A stretch of DNA of 64,000 nucleotides from CAYUVH01 sp964448135 (GTDB taxonomy: Bacteria > Verrucomicrobiota > Verrucomicrobiia > Limisphaerales > UBA8199). Each line of letters begins with the position of its first letter. Within the stretch, counting starts at the first letter, position 1. Under the pieces are notes generated by a model. It was not told the DNA's origin. It was given only the letters and a program-made list of their open reading frames with translations, and did no database searches. A program made the position numbers and the translations under genes. Positions 19,677-28,377 of the stretch are shown here, in pieces. The stretch spans positions 1 through 64,000 of the forward strand of contig CAYUVH010000009.1 of the NCBI GenBank assembly GCA_964448135.1. The letters are read 5' to 3'.

Positions 19677-19778
19677 GGGATCAGCTTTTGCGCGGTTGCG
19701 CCCCGGAGGATGTCCCGCGCTTGGGAAAAGGCAAGCGCGGTTGCTTCCCGCCAGGGAAGGATTATTCTGCCGCGGCTC

Positions 19779-21890
19779 ATGCGAAACAAACTTATCCCGT
19801 TTCTCGCCGGCCTGGTGGTGTTCGCCTCAATCGTGGCCCACGCCGGCGCAGCGCGCGTCACGACGGCAAACCTGAATGGCACGGAACTGGAGTTCGACAC
19901 GGAAACGGGCGGCCTATTGCGGATGAGGTATCCGGGTGTCGGTGATTTGTTGAAAGCGAGTCCGGAGCGCTCCAGCCTGATCGATCTGGCGTATCCGCAC
20001 GCGAAGTTCGAGGTGCTGCGGCTCGCGAGCCGCTATTCGCGCGGAGCGAAGGTGGCGGTGTCCGGCGAGTCGGTGGAGATTCACTGGGACAACCTGGGGA
20101 TGAGCCGGACGAACTTCGCCGTGGAAGGGAATGTCTCCGCGAGCGTGAAGATTTCGGCCGCGCCGGATGGGAAGTCGCTGATTTTCACGTGCAAGGTCCA
20201 AAACCAATCGTCCAATGCCGTGCGCCAGGTGTTGTTCCCGGACCTGATGGGCCTGGTGCCGGTGGGCGAGCCGGCGGAGACGATCTTCCGGCATTCGCTC
20301 GGAGGGTCGCGGCCCTTCGTGGATCTCGCGCCGAATGAAGGCAAGCTGGCCGAGCAGTACATGACCGAGAACGCCGCCTTTTCCATGGAGTGCAAGTCCG
20401 GCGGGCTGTTCAGCACGATGGGCCTGCGCTGGCTGGACTACGGCAGCCTGAAAGGCGGGTTCAGTCTCCATTCCCGCCAATGGGGATGGGACGAACCCAT
20501 CATCGTGAGGCTGCATCTCTCCGAGACGGAGCAGAAGCTGCGGCTGCTGGCGCGGCACGACATGGTGCTGGCCCCAGGCGCGCAGTGGCAGAGCGAGGAA
20601 TTCTGGCTGACGCCGCACACGGGCGGCTGGGCCCAAGGCATCGAGCCATTCCGTGCGTGGGTCAAGCAGCACTACCAACGGCAGTTCCCTTTGCCCGCAC
20701 GAGTGCGCGACGGGATTGGTTTTCGCACGGTCTGGATGTGCCAGTGCTATCCCAACGATCCGCAGGATGTGACGTTCAAATTCTCGGACCTGCCCGCACT
20801 CGCCAAAGAAGCCGCGGCGCACGGGCTCAACGAAGTCGTGATGTGGGGATGGGCGCCCGGTTTTGAGCGGCCCCTGCCGCCACCTTTCCCTCACTTGGGA
20901 ACCGAACAGGATTTCTACGACGCGGTCAAAGCCTGCAAGGAGCTTGGCGTAACGGTCTCCCCGTTCATCAGCGTGGTGCAGGCCACCCGCGCCAACGCTC
21001 CCCGGTACGGGTTGGCCGTGGGCGACAACAATGGTTGGACCTATCACACCGAGCTGGTTCCCCGCTGGAACCCGCCTTACGCCTCGCAGCTCGCATGCGT
21101 CGGCATTCCCACCTCGAACCCCCTCTGGCAGGAGGATGTTTTGATTTCGTGCAAGAAGCTCGCGGACCATGGGGTGACGTCGCTCGGTTGGGACCAGTAT
21201 TGGACCACCACGGCGGCCGAACCGAACATGCAATCGTTGACGCGCAAAATTCGCGAGTATGCGCGGCAGCCGGACCCCGAAGCCACGTTCAGCGGCGAGG
21301 AACTGTGGAACCTGGAAATTGACAGCGGTTATCTCGATTTCACCTGGAACTGGGGCGGCTGGCGTGATTGCGGCCCGCTGACCAGCGTGCTGCCAACTCC
21401 GCGGGTCAATGCCTGCGTGGACCATTCCGCACTGGCAGTGAGGAAGGCCTTCGCCGACAACCAATATCTCAACATCATGCCGCGTCGCCCGGAATCCGCG
21501 AATGCGACGGATTGGATCAGCCACTATCCGGAGATGAGCCGGGCGCTCAAGGAATGCGCGGCGCGCCGCCGACAGTTCCTGCCGTATTTCACGGAGGGCA
21601 AATTCATTGGTGAATGCCTGCTGGGCGAACCCTGCGCCGGCGCGCACACGGCGGCTTACGTCCTCCCCGACCGCGTGCTTCTGGCCGTGATCAATGAGGG
21701 GGCGCCCGGCACCATCACATTCACCGCGCAGCCGGAACCGTGGCTGCCGAAGGGCGAAGGCTGGCGCGCGCAAGTATGGAACGCCGGGGGGAAACGACTC
21801 GAGGAGCTAAAAGGGCGCGGTCCCGGCTGGCGCGCCACGACACCTCTCCTGGCCTCCGGTGAAATAATGTTCTACGAAATCACGCGTTGA
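19779..21890 (+). CDS. Secreted DUF6259-like putative glycoside hydrolase
   Basis: A 703-residue protein from the ATG at 19779; the frame is open further upstream, but that part lies antisense to the lipoprotein gene and lacks protein character. A signal peptide covers about residues 1-24. The first ~300 residues are a beta-sandwich-like domain ('ELEFDTETGGLLRMRYPGVG'). Then a barrel-like catalytic part appears ('GFRTVWMCQCYPND', 'EVVMWGWAPGF', 'GVTVSPFISVVQA', 'SLGWDQYW', 'FSGEELWNLEIDSGYLDF'), with the layout of GH36/GH31-like alpha-glycosidases. A C-terminal beta domain closes it. DUF6259 is recalled, not searched. The acids in GWDQYW and SGEELW are the best catalytic candidates. Confidence 0.65.
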   Translation: MRNKLIPFLAGLVVFASIVAHAGAARVTTANLNGTELEFDTETGGLLRMRYPGVGDLLKASPERSSLIDLAYPHAKFEVLRLASRYSRGAKVAVSGESVEIHWDNLGMSRTNFAVEGNVSASVKISAAPDGKSLIFTCKVQNQSSNAVRQVLFPDLMGLVPVGEPAETIFRHSLGGSRPFVDLAPNEGKLAEQYMTENAAFSMECKSGGLFSTMGLRWLDYGSLKGGFSLHSRQWGWDEPIIVRLHLSETEQKLRLLARHDMVLAPGAQWQSEEFWLTPHTGGWAQGIEPFRAWVKQHYQRQFPLPARVRDGIGFRTVWMCQCYPNDPQDVTFKFSDLPALAKEAAAHGLNEVVMWGWAPGFERPLPPPFPHLGTEQDFYDAVKACKELGVTVSPFISVVQATRANAPRYGLAVGDNNGWTYHTELVPRWNPPYASQLACVGIPTSNPLWQEDVLISCKKLADHGVTSLGWDQYWTTTAAEPNMQSLTRKIREYARQPDPEATFSGEELWNLEIDSGYLDFTWNWGGWRDCGPLTSVLPTPRVNACVDHSALAVRKAFADNQYLNIMPRRPESANATDWISHYPEMSRALKECAARRRQFLPYFTEGKFIGECLLGEPCAGAHTAAYVLPDRVLLAVINEGAPGTITFTAQPEPWLPKGEGWRAQVWNAGGKRLEELKGRGPGWRATTPLLASGEIMFYEITR

Positions 21891-21973
21891 CCGCCGGATC
21901 GCCAGGGTCAGGGAATATCACCGTCCTTGCGTGCCCCTGGACCGAATGTGGACTGCTGGAGGGCGAGAAAAGC

Positions 21974-23827
21974 CTATTCAGGCCCGAGCCAAATGGTGAA
22001 CGGACCCGACTCCCCGAGTTCAAGCGGACCCGGCGTGGGTTCGGAACGGTGGCGGGTCTTCCCCAAATAGTCACGGTCTATGGACACCGACTTGCCATCG
22101 GCCGACTCGTAGCCGAGTCCCGGAATCACAGCCTTGCCCAGCAATCGGGATGTCACTTGGACCGTGGGGACGCGATCGAGGATTTTTCCCGGCTCCCATT
22201 CCAGGGAAAACCCAGACCCTTGATTCAGAATGGTGAGCTTTGGGCCCACCTCTGAAGAGACAAGTGGGTTGATTTCTTTGGGATAAGGCCGGGCGCCATT
22301 GAAATAGGCATTGCCGCCGGTCTGCAAGGGCATGGGCCGTTCCGCGTATAGCGCGAGGCCGAATTCATTCCGGTTGGGAGCGGAGGCGCCGGGTCCGAGG
22401 AAAATGTTGTTATAGAACCGGTCGTCGCCACCGCCAATTTTCGCCAGGCCGGCCACGGCGGTGGAGTGCGCCGGGTGGTAGGGTGTGGCGCGGTTGGGCT
22501 CCGGACGGCTGATGATACGTCCTGCGAACAGATTGTGCGCGTAGGCACCGCCTTCCGACATATCCAGCAAACTCACCGGCGAAAGAAAAAAATTGTTATC
22601 CACCACGAAAGGTCCGTGATCCACTTCGACAAACAAATCCTGCCCATAATTATCATGGAAACAGTTTCGCGAAACTCGCGTACCCTGTGCCATCCAATCC
22701 AGCCACAGGCCCAGGCAGGTCCGGTAAATGTGATTCCTCTCAATACGTGTATCAATCGCCGCGTGAAACTTGATCCCCGCCATCTCCGCGCCCGTAAACA
22801 ACTGCCGCACGTGAATGTCATGAATCGTATTGTCCGTCACGATACAAAATGCCGCGCCCAGGCTCCCTACGATGCCCACCTGCTCGCAATGCGAGATCGT
22901 ATTTCCGCGCACGATATGGTGGCCGATGTTCTCCCGGTTCCAACCGTTGGTGAGCGCTCGTTGGATGGTCAACACATAACCCTCCGCGGTATTGGCCGAA
23001 GTGTTGTCGAACGCATCTCCATATTTGCCCAGCGCAATTCCTGCACAAACCGAATGACTCACCACGTTGCTCTCGATGATCCATCCTTTGCTCCAGTGCG
23101 TCCCAATCACCCCCATTTGCTCGGCCGTGGGTGGCGCCCAGGGCGTCGCCGCCTGCCCCATGACAAATCCGCGCACTGTGATGAAGTTAATCCCGGTCTT
23201 CTCCGGGTAAAAAACCGTCCGCCGCACATTGATCTCCACCAACTCCTGGTTCGGATCAGCACTGCCGAACTGCGCCCAAATCGTCGTGCTTTCCTTGTCC
23301 AACTGGCCAAACCAAAGCGCCGTCTTTCCCATCGGCTTGAGAACATCCTCCAGTTTTTCGGCTTCGATTAGCCATTCACCATTCAGATAAACTGCGCCGG
23401 TATGGTGCTCCCGTCCTTTGGGCATGAACCAATCTCCGTGAATCAAGTCGCCATACGGATTGAACCCTCCGAAAAATGAATTCGCCAACGTCGCCTTCCA
23501 AATCCCGTCCTGAACCTTTTCCCAGCCCTTAACGACTTCCGATCCTTTAATCTCCACTTTCTCCCCCGGTGCGGCCCGAAAAACAATCCGTTTCCTCTCC
23601 GAAGTGCCGCCTCGCTGCGGGCTGACGCGCTCTCGATAAATGCCCGCATGCACTGTGACCGTGTCGCCCGGTTGTGCCAGCTCGGCGGCACGTTGGATGG
23701 TCCGCAAAGGCGCTTTCGGTGTGCCGGGGTTTGCATCGTCTCCTTCCTTTCCCACCTGGTATTCAGTCGAGGAAGCCGATGCGGACAAGGCAACCGTGAG
23801 CAGGAAGATCAAGCAATTGGCTCTCAT
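21974..23827 (-). CDS. Secreted right-handed parallel beta-helix protein
   Basis: A 617-residue exported protein. I use the ATG at 23827, which gives a clean signal peptide (MRANCLIFLLTVALSASASS); a longer start at 23866 would put it 13 residues in. Then comes the DUF1565-type opening 'GDDANPGTPKAPLRTIQRAAELAQPGDTVTVHAGIYRE', followed by parallel beta-helix coils with repeated N/H-rich turns ('GNTISHCEQVGI', 'DNTIHDIHVRQLF', 'RNHIYRTCLGLWLDW'). This fold is shared by pectate lyases and other polysaccharide lyases or hydrolases. The substrate cannot be named. It neighbours other carbohydrate-active genes. Confidence 0.8.
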   Translation of the reverse strand: MRANCLIFLLTVALSASASSTEYQVGKEGDDANPGTPKAPLRTIQRAAELAQPGDTVTVHAGIYRERVSPQRGGTSERKRIVFRAAPGEKVEIKGSEVVKGWEKVQDGIWKATLANSFFGGFNPYGDLIHGDWFMPKGREHHTGAVYLNGEWLIEAEKLEDVLKPMGKTALWFGQLDKESTTIWAQFGSADPNQELVEINVRRTVFYPEKTGINFITVRGFVMGQAATPWAPPTAEQMGVIGTHWSKGWIIESNVVSHSVCAGIALGKYGDAFDNTSANTAEGYVLTIQRALTNGWNRENIGHHIVRGNTISHCEQVGIVGSLGAAFCIVTDNTIHDIHVRQLFTGAEMAGIKFHAAIDTRIERNHIYRTCLGLWLDWMAQGTRVSRNCFHDNYGQDLFVEVDHGPFVVDNNFFLSPVSLLDMSEGGAYAHNLFAGRIISRPEPNRATPYHPAHSTAVAGLAKIGGGDDRFYNNIFLGPGASAPNRNEFGLALYAERPMPLQTGGNAYFNGARPYPKEINPLVSSEVGPKLTILNQGSGFSLEWEPGKILDRVPTVQVTSRLLGKAVIPGLGYESADGKSVSIDRDYLGKTRHRSEPTPGPLELGESGPFTIWLGPE

Positions 23828-24105
23828 ACGACGGATTCGAACGCATAAAGCGTCCGGCACCGGCATTGTCGTCCCGAACCGTTTCCGCCATCAACAAAAA
23901 GGATGCAACATTTATTGTCATATCATGCACGCTAATATCGACCCATTCCCACGGAGGCTGTCGACCTTCGTAGCAAGGAAGAATTTTTCCCAAACACCAA
24001 CATGGAACACTCCCTGCTCTCACCTGATCGGAGTCACCGCAGGGATGCAGCACCGGTCCCGCTGTGCTCAACAACCAGACGGTCGACGTACTACCGTATT
24101 TAAAA

Positions 24106-25353
24106 ATGGACACTAGCCTTCATAAAATGCTGGACCACGTGCTGGCGACCATGCTCGCCAGTCACGAAGGGGTTTCGGATTTGCTGTTCGTGGCGGGCAA
24201 ACCGCCCCAGGTCGAAGCCCATGGCAAATTGCAGGGCGTCACGCTCGACCCAGAGAACCCCGTCCTGGACACCTTGCGCATCGAAAAGCTCGCACGCGCC
24301 ATCATGAGCGGCAACGCCCGCCTGAACAAGGACCTGACCGAAACCGGCTCCTGCGATTGCAGTTACACCTTGCCCGAGGTGTGCCGCTTCCGCGTGAACA
24401 TCTACCGCCAGAACGGCAACTACGCGATGGTGCTCCGCCGCTTGCAGACCCAGATTCCTTCGCTGGACAAGCTGAACATGGCGCCCGTGTTCCGTGAGGT
24501 CATCAAGGAAAAGACCGGCATCACCTTCGTCACTGGCGGCACCGGCAGCGGCAAGACCACGACGCTCGCGGCCATGTTGAATGAGATCAACCTGCACAGC
24601 GAAGTCCATATCGTGACGCTGGAGGATCCCATCGAGTTTCTGCACCCGCAAATGAAGTCCACTTTCAGCCAGCGTGAAATGGGCCGCGACTTCTTTGCCT
24701 TTCCCGACGGCCTCCGCGCCGCGTTGCGTCAGGCACCGAAGGTCATCCTCGTCGGCGAAATTCGCGACCGCGACACCATGGAAATCGCGCTCACCGCGGC
24801 CGAGACTGGGCACGTCGTTTACAGCACCCTGCACACGATCAGCGCCGGCCAGACGATCAAACGCATCCTCGGCATGTTCAGCCAGGAAGAGGAGAAACAG
24901 GTGCGCGAGCGCCTCGCCGAAACCCTCCGCTACGTCATCAGCCAGCGTCTCGCCCCCAAGGTCGGCGGCGGCCGGTTGCTGATCACCGAATTGATGGGCA
25001 GCAGCATGCGCACGCGCGAAGCCATCGCCCTGGGCGAAAGTGAAAACTGCCGCCTCAACGACGTTATTGAAGCCGGCACCGCCGCCGGCTGGCACACCTT
25101 TGAGCAATCGCTAACCAACGCCTACGAAAAGAAACAGATCACCGAGGAAACCGCCCTGCTCTACTGCGTGAACCGCAACTCCATGCGCCAGCGCATCGAC
25201 ACCATCAACAAACGCCGCAACGCCACGCCGGAAGGCGTGACGCTGAAGATGAAATCAGCCCAGGAACGTCCCGTACCTCCGCCCCTGCCTTCTGGCGACG
25301 CCCCCGCCGCCCCCGCCATGATGAAGCCTGCCGGCATGAAAGTGCCCGCCTAA
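24106..25353 (+). CDS. PilT/PilU-type twitching-motility ATPase
   Basis: A 415-residue cytoplasmic hexameric ATPase of the type IV pilus retraction family. The Walker A motif is GGTGSGKTT with K150, an Asp box lies at 'VTLEDPIEF', and Walker B is ILVGEIRD with E218, followed by the His box 'TGHVVYSTLHT'. The N-terminal domain has 'GVSDLLFVAGKPP'. The ATG at 24106 is preferred over a GTG at 24064 because family members begin with a short segment before the 'SDL' strand. The tail after about residue 370 is long and Pro/Ala-rich. No other pilus gene is adjacent; the nearest relative is a GspF/PilC-type gene at 40569. PilT and PilU cannot be separated from sequence alone. Confidence 0.88.
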   Translation: MDTSLHKMLDHVLATMLASHEGVSDLLFVAGKPPQVEAHGKLQGVTLDPENPVLDTLRIEKLARAIMSGNARLNKDLTETGSCDCSYTLPEVCRFRVNIYRQNGNYAMVLRRLQTQIPSLDKLNMAPVFREVIKEKTGITFVTGGTGSGKTTTLAAMLNEINLHSEVHIVTLEDPIEFLHPQMKSTFSQREMGRDFFAFPDGLRAALRQAPKVILVGEIRDRDTMEIALTAAETGHVVYSTLHTISAGQTIKRILGMFSQEEEKQVRERLAETLRYVISQRLAPKVGGGRLLITELMGSSMRTREAIALGESENCRLNDVIEAGTAAGWHTFEQSLTNAYEKKQITEETALLYCVNRNSMRQRIDTINKRRNATPEGVTLKMKSAQERPVPPPLPSGDAPAAPAMMKPAGMKVPA

Positions 25354-25848
25354 GCATTCCTCTCTGCAGGAGACAAGGTAACGAGTCTCATTATTCAGGG
25401 CAAACACATCAAAATAGGCAGAAAAACCGTCGCCGCGAGTCTAGATGAGTTCGTCCGGAGAGGGGCTGGGGTATATATGCGAAAACCGTGTTACACTGTA
25501 TACACTGTATACAAGGCGCATAAACATTGGGTGGAATAAGGGTCATTCCGTGTTACGTCCGGCGTTACACTGTTAACACCATTACAAAATCAGGGCGTGG
25601 CCATCAGAAAGCCGTCAGTCTCCGGACGGCGGAAGGGTGAGCGGATAGCCGACGGCCTGCAGGCGTTACAAATTTAGATGCGTTTGCCCTGTCATTATTT
25701 CCGACGACCTTGCGGAGCGCAACTCACCCTCCGCAAACTCAAACCTCAATCTTCCAATTGCTCTCCCTCTCCCGTGGGGACAGGGCCGGGGTGAGGGGAA
25801 TTTTCCTCCGAAGCAAAGCCCGGTTTAAGCTACTCCTGCACCTGACCA
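25354..25848. repeat. Gene-free stretch with GTTAC repeats and a 9-bp tandem repeat
   Basis: About 500 bp between the PilT-type gene and lnt without a credible gene. It holds ACACTGTAT repeated at 25493-25501 and 25502-25510 (with ACA following), and scattered GTTAC units near 25490, 25553, 25564, 25570 and 25664. Positions 25755-25800 hold a CTCTCCC...GGGCCGGGGTGAGGGG repeat similar to 3178-3215. The genes on either side converge (PilT-type on +, lnt on -), so the stretch is a shared 3' region. No T-run terminator was found. Confidence 0.55.
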
Positions 25849-27420
25849 TCACCCATTCACCTTTTCTCGCATCCCCGGAATCAACCTTCTCAAACCACTC
25901 ACCAACACAATCATCCCCACGCACCCCCAGCCAAACACATCTCCCCAATGCTGGTGCATCGTCCACGTGCGCCACGTCGGTTCCTGGAGTGGTATCTCAA
26001 CAATTTTGAACCCGGCGGAATAAATGTCCGGCGATCCCGGGAAATAGGCGGCTCGCAACCTTCCGCGCGAATCCACCCAGCACGTGAGCCCGTTGTTGGT
26101 GCAACGCACCAACGGTCGCCCCGTTTCCACCGCCCGAAAAATGGCGCTGATCGCGTGCTGCCATTGCGAAGCGCCTTCGCCAAACCAGCCGTTGTTCGTG
26201 AGGTTCAATAGAAAATCCACGTCCCCCTCCGCCGAGTCGCGGGCCAGTCGCGGGAACACATCCTCATAACAGATGAGCGGAGCGAACCGCGCGTGCGGCT
26301 CCTTCATCTCGAACACGACCGGTTTGCGCCCGGCCTCCAACCCGGCGCCGCCCTTGCGCAACGATTTCAGAAACGGCAGCCACCGCGCGCACGGCAAGAA
26401 CTCGCCAAAGACCACCAGCCGCCGCTTGAAGTAACGCTCCACCAAATCACCCTTGGGATCGATCAGGAAGGCCGTGTTGAGCCGCAGCGTTTCGTCGCCG
26501 CGCTGTTCGGTGTCGATCCCGCCGAACACCATCCAGCACTTGTTGGTGTTCACGATGGCCGTGATCAGCTCCTGCGTCTCCCGGTTGCGGCCGATCATCC
26601 GTTCCGGCAGCGCGGACTCCGGCCACACGATCAGATCGGGATGCTGTGCCGCCGCCACGGTCGAAAGTTCCACCAGCTTCCTCAATCGGTTGGTCCGCTC
26701 GTTGGCATCCCAGATCACACTTTGCGGTATAGCCGGCTGGATCAACGCCACCCGCAACGGACCGGAGAAATGCTCCGGCAACCGCAACCGAAACGCCCCC
26801 CAAAGCGTCACGCAAAACAAACCAAACACCACCACCCCCACGCCCAGCAAAGACCCGGTATTGATGCTCACTCCGTCGCGCTTCGCCAGAAAAAGCGCCG
26901 CGCACGCCGCGGAAAACCAGCTCACGATAAACGAAACTCCCACCACCCCCGTGACCGAAGCGATTTGAATCAGGGGCAGCAAACGGTACTGGCTGGCGCC
27001 CAGCGGATTCCACGGGAACCCGCCCCACCACCAGCCGAGAATCATCTCCATCGCCACCCAGCCAACCCCACAGTAGATCGGCCAAAGCGGCGACAACGAC
27101 GGACGAATCCGCCCGCACAACCAGCTCCATGCACCGTAGAAAATCGAGAGATACACCGACAGCGAAATCCAGGCCGCCCAGGCGTAAAGCGGGACAGGGA
27201 TATTCAGTAACCACGAGAGCGATGAAAGGGAAAGCCCCAAGCCAAAACACACCCCCAGCCGGAAACGCCGCCAACCCGGTTCACGCGCCGCCAACACCAA
27301 AAACGCCCCCGGCGCCAGCCATGCTAGCCACGTGAGGTTCCAGCGGGGAAATGCCAGCGAAAGGACCACCCCGATCAGCAGGGCGAGGACGGAGCGATGG
27401 GGAAATCGCCGTGGTTTCAA
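25849..27420 (-). CDS. lnt: Apolipoprotein N-acyltransferase
   Basis: A 523-residue inner-membrane enzyme that adds the third acyl chain to the N-terminal cysteine of lipoproteins. Six or so transmembrane helices (to about residue 215) precede a nitrilase-like periplasmic domain. Its catalytic triad is E268 (IVWPESALP), K332 (YFKRRLVVFGE) and C384 (LICYEDVFP), almost the same positions as E267/K335/C387 in E. coli Lnt. A last helix lies near the C-terminus. The start is a TTG at 27420; no in-frame ATG fits, so the start is a little uncertain. Lipoproteins such as the one at 18366 would be substrates. Confidence 0.95.
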   Translation of the reverse strand: MKPRRFPHRSVLALLIGVVLSLAFPRWNLTWLAWLAPGAFLVLAAREPGWRRFRLGVCFGLGLSLSSLSWLLNIPVPLYAWAAWISLSVYLSIFYGAWSWLCGRIRPSLSPLWPIYCGVGWVAMEMILGWWWGGFPWNPLGASQYRLLPLIQIASVTGVVGVSFIVSWFSAACAALFLAKRDGVSINTGSLLGVGVVVFGLFCVTLWGAFRLRLPEHFSGPLRVALIQPAIPQSVIWDANERTNRLRKLVELSTVAAAQHPDLIVWPESALPERMIGRNRETQELITAIVNTNKCWMVFGGIDTEQRGDETLRLNTAFLIDPKGDLVERYFKRRLVVFGEFLPCARWLPFLKSLRKGGAGLEAGRKPVVFEMKEPHARFAPLICYEDVFPRLARDSAEGDVDFLLNLTNNGWFGEGASQWQHAISAIFRAVETGRPLVRCTNNGLTCWVDSRGRLRAAYFPGSPDIYSAGFKIVEIPLQEPTWRTWTMHQHWGDVFGWGCVGMIVLVSGLRRLIPGMREKVNG

Positions 27421-27493
27421 GCCAGCCCCAAGGTGTCTGGCCCAGGCGGAATTGCAAGCACGTCAGAGGTTCGGTCTGACTTATGCCTGCCAA

Positions 27494-28174
27494 TCATGCC
27501 CGGCGCAGCCGGCGTGTTATACCTGCAAGTACTGTAACTCCTGCAAAAAGCACCAATGCCGAAGTCACCGGCTCCGGCACAATCGCATCCAGACTCAAAG
27601 TCCAGCTCACGAGCTGACTTTGGTCACCCGAGGAAAGATCGGCGAAAAACAGCGTCCAAGAACCATTGGGATCGAGACCGTTCAAGGCGCTGAACCCGGT
27701 ACGCCCCGCGGAATCAAACGCGCTCGGGGACGACAGCGGGCTGATCGCACGCCCATCCGCCTGCCATGTGCTGGTTAGCTGGCCCCCGCCGTTGTAACTG
27801 GGGCTGTGGTCCTGGTACCAGTGGATGTCGTAGGCACCTGAATCGCTCAAAGTCACACTGAACCCACTGTTCGCATAGCCGAATGCATCCGTCGCGCCGC
27901 CCACACCCACGCGGTTGATCAAGGGCACGAGCACGCCGTTGTGGCTGATGTAGGCATATAGGTCGCCATTGTATCCGCCTGAGACATTGAAAGTCACTGA
28001 GACGTCCGTGAGCTGGTAACCGCTGCCCCAATCTCCCACACTAAGAGTGTTCGCCACACCACTCGGGTTGGCGTCGGGGATGGTGTAGTTCAAAGTGCCG
28101 CTGTTATACACTGCGGCGGAGGCCGCGCAGGACAACCCCATAAGGGCGGCCAAAATCAAAAGTCGAGTCTTCAT
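27494..28174 (-). CDS. PEP-CTERM protein with proprotein-convertase P-domain
   Basis: A 226-residue exported protein. The signal peptide covers about residues 1-20. A P/homB-like jelly-roll domain follows (about 30-190: 'LTDVSVTFNVSGGYNGDLYAYISHNG', 'SWTLFFADLSSGDQSQLVSWTL'). The C-terminus is a classic PEP-CTERM tail: VPEP, a transmembrane segment, then the basic RRLRRA. Such tails are processed by an exosortase/archaeosortase-type enzyme, which is not in this window. It lies upstream of lnt on the same strand, 73 bp away. Confidence 0.85.
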   Translation of the reverse strand: MKTRLLILAALMGLSCAASAAVYNSGTLNYTIPDANPSGVANTLSVGDWGSGYQLTDVSVTFNVSGGYNGDLYAYISHNGVLVPLINRVGVGGATDAFGYANSGFSVTLSDSGAYDIHWYQDHSPSYNGGGQLTSTWQADGRAISPLSSPSAFDSAGRTGFSALNGLDPNGSWTLFFADLSSGDQSQLVSWTLSLDAIVPEPVTSALVLFAGVTVLAGITRRLRRA

Positions 28175-28377
28175 CGTTTGCGCAATCGGTGCGCGGGGTT
28201 GTTAGCGAAACAGCTTTCAGCATTTAGACCTTGGAGGGCATGAAAAATCAAGCCTGTTTATTCAAAATCTCGGTTTTGGGATACTTTGAATCTCCACCAC
28301 CCCAAAGGGCATGAGCCCCTCAACCCGTAGTTTCTGAGCGCCGGATGCTTTCCTGGATTTCAGGTGAGGAACCCGAT

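Noticed and set aside
18492..19778. Upstream extension of the DUF6259-like frame
   Set aside because: It runs antisense to the lipoprotein gene and is Arg/His/Pro-rich. The ATG at 19779 gives a signal peptide.
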